DNA from: Davidsoniella eucalypti
Taxonomy: Eukaryota; Ascomycota; Sordariomycetes; Microascales; Ceratocystidaceae
Reading direction: 5' to 3'
Assembly: GCA_004009845.1 (NCBI GenBank)
Contig: RMBW01000090.1
Coordinates: forward strand, 1 to 64,000
DNA: 64,000 nucleotides
The notes beneath the pieces are model-generated. The model saw only the letters and a program-made list of their open reading frames with translations. It made no database searches and was not told the DNA's origin. This document shows positions 56,922-64,000 of this stretch, piece by piece (positions within the stretch are counted from its first letter, which is position 1; every line of letters starts with the position of its first letter). Made by a program: the position numbers and the translations under genes.

Positions 56922-57506
56922 GGTGGAGCGAGTGTCAAGTTGTGTATTTGTGTTGACTGTCAGCTTGAGCGGGAGTAGATCTGGAAATTCTAGCTGTTCT
57001 TCAAAGGTGGCAGTGAGATAGAAACGACAGAACTTGGTGGTGGCGAAGACGTGCTTGGCTCTGTGGTTATGTAGTTGGTATATAGGCTTCAAATCGTCCA
57101 ATAGTGGCTATTGGCTCTTGATGTATATTGATGTGTTATCTGGATGCAGAGCGGGTATTAAATATTAACAAACTAAGCCAACAACCCAGTCTCTGGGGTA
57201 CCTCGAAGGAGCGGGAACGGAAAGAAAAAGGAGGAAAGGATGCCCTGGGTGATTGAAAAGCCGGAGAGATGTCAAGGAGCAGAGCCGGCAAAGAAGAGCT
57301 GCGGACCAGTGTCCTTAAGTGCTTGACGACGAGCCAAGATTTATAGTGGTAGTGGCAACGGCAGAAATAGTGGCAGACGCACCCGTCGAGACCGAGAAAT
57401 TAAAAGCTAGTGGCCATCTTGGCATGTCACTGTCTCGCAATGCTCCGATCGATAGCGAGTTTTGCGGCGACGACTGAAATTTTGGATCACACCAGACAAG
57501 ACAAGT
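56922..57506. other. promoter region of the permease gene
   Basis: About 580 bp upstream of the minus-strand permease start, containing its leader and presumed promoter. GC content is moderate and no coding frame is supported. It ends at the retroposon-like insertion. Confidence 0.4.
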
Positions 57507-57596
57507 AGGGTACATAGCACTTTTTTATTTTTATTTATTTTTAATTCATTTATCTTATGGAGCTATAGAGCTATGAAGATAAGGGTACATAGCACT
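57507..57596 (-). mobile_element. 60-bp retroposon-like insertion with hairpin unit, A-rich tail and 15-bp target-site duplication (repeat copy C)
   Basis: The same 15 bp, AGGGTACATAGCACT, stands at 57507-57521 and 57582-57596. Between them are 60 bp: a T-rich stretch (57522-57551) and then the 29-nt unit (57552-57580) that also occurs at 19837 and, with one change, at 13576. Read on the minus strand this is hairpin, then A-rich tail, then duplicated target, which is the form of a strongly 5'-truncated LINE or SINE insertion. Confidence 0.8.
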
Positions 57597-58426
57597 ATAA
57601 GTACATGCACTAACTACCTAAGTATACCAGACATCTTGGGTGGATTTGTTTTATCATCTAGTACCGGTTCTTGCTAGCTTGAATTATATCCATGTACAGA
57701 TATCTCCATATGCTAAAGCTTCGATCTCTACAATCATGGTGGTAATACAACTAATCTTGTCAGCTCTGGGCTCAAGCTGGCTCTTTTATTGTCCAATTCC
57801 CAGGGCACCTTCTGCCCCCACACAAAAACGGAGCAATAGTCGTTATCGTTATCGGCTTTGCAAACTTGAAGCACGAACCACCCTCTCTTGTGATTTCTCA
57901 ACTAGGCGTGAAGAATCCTTTGGAGATAAGCATTCTGGCCCAGTTGTATTGTAGGCTTTTGAAGATAGGCTGCATATATAGTTGTACAGTGTCTTCTCTT
58001 CATTTATCTAGTTTTAATAGTACCAGGCATCGATGTGCCATAGTAGACATATATTAACCATACAAAATCACATGCCAAGCAAAAAGAAAGATGCCTTCTG
58101 TTTGAATAGAACTCGCAAAAAATAGACTCCAAATGTTCAAACTGCATCGTATCCCCCAAGTCTTAACCATCGGTGGAGATCGAGTTAGCACGCGTATTTA
58201 CTCATTTAATGATGCCACCCCCTGGTCTTCTTCAGCTCGCTGTCCCCAGATGGCAAAACCAAGCCAGAAAAGACAGAAACATGTCACTAAAGTATTATTG
58301 AATTGCGCCTATGATGCCTATTACAACTAGAATTAGAACACTAATACCAAGAGCTTTGGCCAGGCTTGAGATCGGCCTTCTGCTTTCGTTTGCGCGTCCA
58401 CCGGCAAAGAAGCAAAGAGAAGAAAA

Positions 58427-58538
58427 GAGATAGATAGACAGGCTGATTGACTAATGCAATCACTCCGATTCTGTCTATCTCTATCTCCACGGGCCCCTGG
58501 TGGGAAACTAGCCTGATAGACCTGACAGACCTGATAGA
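58427..58538. repeat. GATAGAC-rich patch: imperfect hairpin and 9-bp triplet repeat
   Basis: GAGATAGATAGACAG (58427-58441) pairs with CTGTCTATCTCTATCTC (58471-58487) except for a 2-nt bulge. Then CCTGATAGA, CCTGACAGA and CCTGATAGA follow in tandem at 58512-58538. Function unknown. Confidence 0.7.
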
Positions 58539-59381
58539 CAGCGTTTCGCTTCTTAGGAACTGATCGCTGGACGCTCAGACACAGATAATGACTTAGACAG
58601 GCCTATAGTAGGCTATTTTGCCTCTCTTCCTTTCTTAGTAGCTTTAGGATTAGTTCCTAGTCCAAAGGCATGGAGGGTACAGCACTGGGCCGAATCGTAT
58701 TACAAACATGAAAAGTAATGAGAATTTAACTGGTCAATAATGAAATATCATCCTGTATCGTGTAGTTATCTACGATTCTTCGATCCTGCATTTTATAGCC
58801 GTGTCAGAATGATTCTAGCCGAATATCATACCTGGACGTCTTGTAACACCCATGATTGTAATTCTGCCATTGTTTATTTTCTCCGGTATTTTTTTTGAAG
58901 CGCTGAATTGCCACAAGATATTTGATAGAATCTTTGCTTTATCTCTTCATCAAGATGTCCTAAATCTCAAGTCAAGTCATGTTGATCGTTCAAAGACTGC
59001 TGTACCTTATCTTTGATACGGCTCCTACATCCTTTCTCTTGATGATGTGTAATGTATATACTTAATGTCAATGAAACCTTCTCGGATATGTGATCCACGT
59101 ATGTCTACTAGAATGCTACAGAACGACCATCTCTGTTGTGTACCCGGGCCGGCTGTGTATCTTTATTACTTTGACAGTCAGTAGCCTCGTGTCTGGGGTA
59201 CGTATCTCTATCAATTGTCGGCAATCATATGGGACGTTCTATCAAAGTTGAGAAATAGCTAGAGACTTGACATGATAACATGTGAATGTGCAATCGACCG
59301 GAAAAAGTGCGCCTCACGTACTCTCGGTGTGGCGCCACCATAAGATCGGTGAGAAACGTCAACTGTGGCGTTAATAAGCTT

Positions 59382-59420
59382 TTGCGCTAAGAAGATCAAA
59401 TGTCTTATCGATTAGCGCAA
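59382..59420. promoter_or_regulatory. 9-bp inverted repeat upstream of RPA43
   Basis: TTGCGCTAA (59382-59390) and TTAGCGCAA (59412-59420) are perfect reverse complements, centred about 215 bp before the RPA43 ATG. An inner pair TAAGA/TCTTA strengthens the symmetry. A regulatory role is inferred only from symmetry and position. Confidence 0.4.
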
Positions 59421-59616
59421 TATTTTTTTTTTCAAAGTATCGCATTGCGAAAAAGGTATCACACACAACAACTGTATCGAGCATAGTCGAAGGTTCTTCC
59501 GATATAACCTGATAGCTTTAGGGACAGCACTTTGATCACCTGCCCATATTATTTCTTCGTGAATCTTTCCCAGGCCTTCATCATACACCAATCATATATC
59601 GACAACCCTCGAAGCA

Positions 59617-60927
59617 ATGGCGAAGTCTACTCAAAAAAAGCGTCCTCGTGACGAAGACCAAGATCTTTCTTCAGTCAACAAGAAGCAAAAAGTCAAATCA
59701 TCTAAGAAGGTGAAGGCGGACGCCGAGATCGACAATGCACCCAAGACCTCCTCTAAACCTAAATCGTCCAACAAGACCAAGAAGAAGGAGGTGAAAGAAA
59801 AAAAAACGAAAAAAACCAAGATCGTGGCCGTGAAGCCCGAAACCTCGTCCGAATCCGACACTAGCTCTTCTGAATCTGAAGACGAGAAGCCTACTATCAA
59901 GCCCAAAGTTGCCGCCAAACCTCAACAAACCAAAACATTCGACGATACGTCAAGCAGTGACGAGAGTAGCTCTAGCAGTGAAACTCTGGCTTCCACTGCG
60001 ACCAAGCCCACAAAATCTAATGCCGACACACCTATCCAATCTATCGAAGCGAAGCCAGTAGCCAAGGGCTACTTCAAGCCGGACTTTACTCCCAAAGAAC
60101 TCGAGTTCCCTTTGTACACGCAGACCTTTTCTATGAAAACCACTCTATACCCCATCGGCTTCGACAAGCCTGCAGCAGCTGCCTCTGCGCAATTACTCAC
60201 TCCTATGCTGGGACGTTACTCGTCCGTATACCACGGTGTTCTGCTCGGCTTCCGCAATGTCTATGTCAACGAGCGCCCTTCGCGCTCTGGTGCCACCGAG
60301 ACTAACCATGTTGCTGTCAAGGTGCAATCCCGTGACGAATTTGCCGTTGGATATACCTGGGTCACTGCTGATTTGGACATGTTCGTACCATCTCCAGGTG
60401 CGTGGATGGAAGGCGAAGTTGTTCTTCAGACTGAGGGCCATATCGGTGTTGTCTCTTGGGGCCGTTTTAACGCCTCCATCGAGGCATCACGCCTGCCTTC
60501 AGAGTGGCGCTGGATAGCTGCGGAAGATGCCGAGCAAGAAGACGGTTCCATGCAGGAGGACGGCAAGACTGTACCGCAGTCTACTGGATACTGGGTTGAC
60601 GCTAAGGAAACTCCAATCAACGGCAAGGTTGCTTTCCGCATCAAGAGATTCGATGTTGGTGTTCGTGGCGACCAATCGTTCATCAGCATAGAAGGCAGTA
60701 TGCTGGATGATGCAACCGAGGCCGAAGTTCGTGGTGCCGAGCTCTCGCGTGAAGAGAAGCATAGATCCAAGGCGTCGGGCTATCTTATGGGTCGGCCGAA
60801 GCGTGTGATGGATTTTGCCGTGACTGACTGTGGTGCTCAGGAGGAAGAAATCCGTGATATCAGATCACAAATTGACTGGCGTCGTGCGCGGCCACCAACT
60901 CCCACGTCCTACTCGATGACGGCGTGA
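59617..60927 (+). CDS. RPA43: RNA polymerase I subunit RPA43
   Basis: Stalk subunit of RNA polymerase I that contacts initiation factor Rrn3/TIF-IA during rRNA gene transcription in the nucleolus. Single exon, 436 residues. The first 140 residues are Lys-rich and then Ser/Glu-rich (SSSESEDE), a typical nucleolar disordered region. The RPA43 body begins with FPLYTQTFSMKTTLYPIGF, followed by YSSVYHGVLLGFRNVYV and then the OB-fold domain with GAWMEGEVVLQTEGHIGVV and WGRFNASIEASRLP. An acidic insert (EDAEQEDGSMQEDG) precedes the last strands (KVAFRIKRFDVG, SFISIEGSM). The C-terminus is basic and Pro-rich. Length is typical for filamentous fungi, which carry longer termini than yeast. Confidence 0.92.
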   Translation: MAKSTQKKRPRDEDQDLSSVNKKQKVKSSKKVKADAEIDNAPKTSSKPKSSNKTKKKEVKEKKTKKTKIVAVKPETSSESDTSSSESEDEKPTIKPKVAAKPQQTKTFDDTSSSDESSSSSETLASTATKPTKSNADTPIQSIEAKPVAKGYFKPDFTPKELEFPLYTQTFSMKTTLYPIGFDKPAAAASAQLLTPMLGRYSSVYHGVLLGFRNVYVNERPSRSGATETNHVAVKVQSRDEFAVGYTWVTADLDMFVPSPGAWMEGEVVLQTEGHIGVVSWGRFNASIEASRLPSEWRWIAAEDAEQEDGSMQEDGKTVPQSTGYWVDAKETPINGKVAFRIKRFDVGVRGDQSFISIEGSMLDDATEAEVRGAELSREEKHRSKASGYLMGRPKRVMDFAVTDCGAQEEEIRDIRSQIDWRRARPPTPTSYSMTA

Positions 60928-61674
60928 TCAGATAGTAATTGTGCAAGTTCTAGAGCAGACGATCATAGGCTAGGATGCATAGCGGGTGAAGGGGTTATAA
61001 TCGGGATAGCCTAAACAAAAGAGACATGTACATACAATACAAAAGAGGCTTGCTTTTCGTATCTCCTATAAATAACGGTTGATTTTAAGATCTTATGTAC
61101 TTCTTATGAATATGATACATATCTATTCATGGTATGTTGTCGATAACACAGTTGCACACAAGTGTAGTCAGCGTATCTATCGTAGGGTATTCATTAGGGT
61201 TATTGTGCTTAAAAGTTTGACTTGTACGTTAAACTTCATGTCCACTCACTAACTAATGCTCCGATATTTAGCGGATTTACCGATGAAAATCGGGGTGAGC
61301 ACTGTGAAATAAAGCATTTCTAAGCATAGCCGATAGACCGACTTTGTTTGTACGTAAGTCGACGTGACATGTGCTCCAAAAAAGCCGTATATAGACAATG
61401 TGCCGTCTGTTTCTAACCCACGAGACACTTGATAAATATCACATCATTTTAATTCTTGTTCTGATTCTCGTCGTCATGGCTAGAGTGAGCATCTTTGCTC
61501 CTTTTCAGTAACCTGACTGGGGAATAAATAGAATATTTTTTACTACATGAACTCCGTAGGATTATTTTATTTTTTCACTTTCGCCTGCCATCTTGATTCT
61601 TCTTTTTTTTTTCTTTTCTTCTAGAATAAGCTTCTTTTCTTCTTCGTCCTTTCTTGTACGTCTTTCTTCCTCCC
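60928..61674. other. intergenic region between RPA43 and the MFS gene
   Basis: AT-rich, with a strongly pyrimidine-rich stretch at about 61590-61670 immediately before the MFS start, probably its transcript leader. No other feature is supported. Confidence 0.4.
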
Positions 61675-63219
61675 ATGCCCTACGCCATCCTCCCCGACAT
61701 ATCCTCTGGCAACGGGCGTATAGCCCTAAGCCAAGGAAACGTGCAGGCGGATCCAACCGCTCATATCGACAGCAGCAGTGGTGCCCGCAAGCACGAGCCA
61801 GCGCCCGCTGTGGCTGCAGCTCGGCCTACAGAAGCCGCTTCTCCCTCTGAAGGGGCACCTTCAGATGAACATCCCGACGGAGGCTATGGATGGGTGTGTA
61901 CCATCTGCGTAGCCATCATCAACGGCCACACATGGGGTCTGAACAGCAGCTATGGTGTTTTCTTAGCTCACTATCTCGCCAATGATACCTACCCCGGGGC
62001 TGGCTCTCTCCATTATGCCTTTATCGGCTCGCTGAGCATCTCGTGTGCCCTGCTGGTCTCGCCCTTGGCCACTATTTCCGCTCGTGATCTTGGCACCAAG
62101 GAGACCCTGTATATCGGCGTCGTAGTCGAAGCAGCAAGCCTGATACTTGCTAGCTTTGCCAGTCGGATCTGGCACCTTTTCCTAACCCAAGGCGTGCTGT
62201 TTGGCATCGGTATGGGCTTTCTGTTCGTCCCAAGCTCCAATGTCATTCCGCAGTGGTTTACATCTAGGAGATCGCTCGCCAACGGATTCTCGGCTGCGGG
62301 ATCCGGTCTTGGCGGTCTCTTGTACTCCTTTGTTTCCGGTGCCATTATAGAGAAGCACGGAGTCGAATGGGCTTACCGCGTTCTTGGCATTGTGGCATTT
62401 GCTGTCAACATGGCATGCTCTACTCTTGTCAAGGATCGGCACAACGCCATCGGCTCTAAGCAAAACGCCTTCGATACCAACATGTTCCGCCGCTTCGAGT
62501 ATATACTCCTGCTAGGCTTTGGGTGGTTTTCCGTGCTAGGCTACATCGTCTTGATCTTCAGTCTGGCCAACTATGCTAACAGTATTGGGCTAAAGGCAGC
62601 AGATGCATCCCTGATCAGCGCCATGTTCAACCTTGGCCAAGGCCTTGGCCGGCCGCTAATTGGCTATTTCAGTGACCGCTCTGGCCGTATCAATATGGCC
62701 ACTGGCATGACACTTCTTTGTGCCGTCTTCGTCTTTGCTGTTTGGATACCCGCCAAAAGCCTTGGTATACTCGTCTTTTTTGCTATTGCTGGCGGAACCG
62801 TTGGCGGTACTTTCTGGACAACCGTAGCGCCTGTCACTGTCGAAGTCATAGGTATTGCCGAGATACCTTCTGCCCTGAATCTCATGTGGCTGGTCTTGGT
62901 CTTGCCGTGCACATTTAGCGAAGCCATTGCCCTCGAGATCGTTTCCAAGACGGGAGAATACATCAGCACGCAGATATTCACAGGGTGCATGTATCTAGTA
63001 GCAGTTTCTACTCTTCTAGTTCTACGTGGCTGGAAGATTCGTGCTAACAATCGTGAGTCAGCTCAGCAGATGGCTAACAGTCACCAGTCAAATCCAGGGT
63101 CCGATTCCACAAGGAATAGCTTTGAGAAAGCGCAAGTAAATACTAGCCTCGAAATAGACTCTAGTGAGAATGCTACCTGTAGTATGATTCGTTACGCATT
63201 TACTCCTTGCAAAGTTTAG
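61675..63219 (+). CDS. MFS monocarboxylate-permease-like (MCT/Mch) transporter
   Basis: Twelve-span membrane transporter of the monocarboxylate porter family. Single exon, 514 residues from the ATG at 61675. A 65-residue polar cytoplasmic N-terminus leads to the family signature PDGGYGWV (67-74) at the start of TM1, followed by NSSYGVFLAHYL. Other typical blocks are VSPLATISARDLGTK, GVLFGIGMGFLFVPSSNVIPQWF, RRSLANGFSAAGSGLGG, and in the second half NLGQGLGRPLIGYFSDRSGR. The C-terminal tail is Ser/Asn-rich. In yeast the Mch proteins do not move classic monocarboxylates (Mch5 moves riboflavin), so the substrate is open. It has no partner gene nearby. Confidence 0.93.
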   Translation: MPYAILPDISSGNGRIALSQGNVQADPTAHIDSSSGARKHEPAPAVAAARPTEAASPSEGAPSDEHPDGGYGWVCTICVAIINGHTWGLNSSYGVFLAHYLANDTYPGAGSLHYAFIGSLSISCALLVSPLATISARDLGTKETLYIGVVVEAASLILASFASRIWHLFLTQGVLFGIGMGFLFVPSSNVIPQWFTSRRSLANGFSAAGSGLGGLLYSFVSGAIIEKHGVEWAYRVLGIVAFAVNMACSTLVKDRHNAIGSKQNAFDTNMFRRFEYILLLGFGWFSVLGYIVLIFSLANYANSIGLKAADASLISAMFNLGQGLGRPLIGYFSDRSGRINMATGMTLLCAVFVFAVWIPAKSLGILVFFAIAGGTVGGTFWTTVAPVTVEVIGIAEIPSALNLMWLVLVLPCTFSEAIALEIVSKTGEYISTQIFTGCMYLVAVSTLLVLRGWKIRANNRESAQQMANSHQSNPGSDSTRNSFEKAQVNTSLEIDSSENATCSMIRYAFTPCKV

Positions 63220-64000
63220 ATTAGTACTATTGTAGACTGTAGATATGTATCACGATTCGATTGGTAACAGAAAACATCGGAGAGGACAGAGTCTGTACAT
63301 GTAGTTCCTAGTACAGCAACTTTAATAAAACATAAATGCCATGCCTTGCCAAGTAAACTCGCTTGATGCTTGGCGATTCCTCAGTGTCAGACGTATGAAT
63401 CTTAATACATATATATATATGTAACTAGTGTTAGTTAGTACTAGCCACCATGATGTAAGTGTCATCCCTAGAAACGTATTCTATTTCAACGTGAAGATGA
63501 TAGCCAAGTACAGCTTGATGCAATATATTGCTCCCGAAGATATATCTCAACTGCCTTTAAACAAACACTTCAGCCACCCTCTTATGACAAGTTATGATTT
63601 GAATCTATAAGTCATAGAAACTATGTGGATTGAAAATACACTAGTCTATATCATATCTCTGATTAGGATATCATAGATATTCTTTGTTATCATCTCCATG
63701 TTCGCCGGCTCCCTGTTTCTTGCATGATAGATAGACCCCCTGAAGAAATATCGACTACTTGACCACACAATATATGTGACGACACTGGCATGAATTGTTT
63801 TTCACTACTAGTGTTCTAATTTTCCGAGTTTAATTTGCTCAAAGCGTAGTTAGTGGTTAGTGTTAGTCGTGTGACTATCTATTGCTTTATAGCGAACTGA
63901 GAGCTTCCGTCTCGTCAGAACTTATGATACGTATCGGGATCGATTTTCTACGATACTGCCCATATCCTCTTGTCTATCTTTCCAGCCCCGTTATTTTACT
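63220..64000. other. AT-rich sequence to the end of the window
   Basis: 3' flank of the MFS gene and AT-rich DNA with a short TA run near 63409. No gene that can be supported begins before the window ends. Confidence 0.4.

Larger units (their letters stand above)
57597..59616. other. AT-rich intergenic region with small hairpins, upstream of RPA43
   Basis: No gene is supported. It contains a GATAGA-rich patch with an imperfect hairpin (58427-58487) and a 9-bp tandem repeat (58512-58538), and an inverted repeat at 59382-59420 close to the RPA43 start (listed separately). Confidence 0.4.

Noticed and set aside
57315..57515. 66-codon minus-strand frame with a Ser/Thr-rich end upstream of the permease
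   Set aside because: It lies in the presumed promoter and leader of the permease gene; composition alone is not enough, and no signal peptide or motif is present.
61654..61674. Upstream extension of the MFS transporter from TTG at 61654
   Set aside because: It begins with a non-ATG codon inside the pyrimidine-rich leader; the ATG at 61675 is in frame and sufficient.

Overview
This window is nuclear DNA from a filamentous ascomycete (Pezizomycotina), most likely a Sordariomycete. The evidence is short spliced introns with GTAAGT-type donors and TAG/CAG acceptors, one with a TACTAAC branch site. The gene set is also typical: a LaeA-like methyltransferase, a CFEM protein, a DUF3455 protein, an Slt2/MpkA-type cell-wall-integrity MAP kinase and a relic of a Tad1-like LINE. 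The exact species cannot be fixed from sequence alone.

Layout. 0-7 kb is a compact head-to-tail block on the + strand: LaeA-like methyltransferase, the OMA1 mitochondrial protease, a small soluble cytochrome b5-type protein, and UTP15 of the rRNA-processing (SSU) complex. 7.4-8.6 kb is a broken MFS transporter. 8.9-12.2 kb (-) is one large intronless PXA/PX/nexin-C protein. 12.3-16.7 kb is repeat territory: a decayed dispersed repeat and a Tad1-like LINE relic. 17-22.8 kb holds a PC4/SUB1 coactivator (+), a small single-pass membrane protein (-), a THEM6-like thioesterase-fold protein (+) and a CFEM GPI-type protein (-). 25.5-32.1 kb holds a low-molecular-weight phosphotyrosine phosphatase (+), the Slt2/MpkA MAP kinase (+, 5 exons) and a secreted DUF3455 protein (-). 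37-41.5 kb holds a second single-pass membrane protein (-) and a Zn2Cys6 transcription factor (-). 47.2-50.3 kb holds a cyclophilin-RRM protein (-) and a small conserved-looking unknown protein (-). 55.1-56.9 kb is an amino-acid/GABA-type permease (-). 59.6-63.2 kb holds RNA polymerase I subunit RPA43 (+) and a monocarboxylate-type MFS transporter (+).

Between these genes lie long AT-rich gene-poor stretches (about 32.2-37, 41.5-47.2, 50.4-55.1 and 57-59.6 kb) in which I find no convincing genes. The genes do not form a biosynthetic cluster. They are mostly housekeeping or cell-surface functions: ribosome biogenesis (UTP15, RPA43), mitochondrial quality control (OMA1), and cell-wall signalling and surface proteins (MAP kinase, CFEM, two single-pass proteins, DUF3455).

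The most unusual signal is a dispersed repeat built around a 29-nt imperfect hairpin, present three times (13.58, 19.84 and 57.55 kb). Two copies share further collinear blocks to their right. The third is a 60-bp insertion with an A-rich tail (on the - strand) between perfect 15-bp direct repeats, which is the signature of a 5'-truncated retroposed insertion. I could not match it to a named family.
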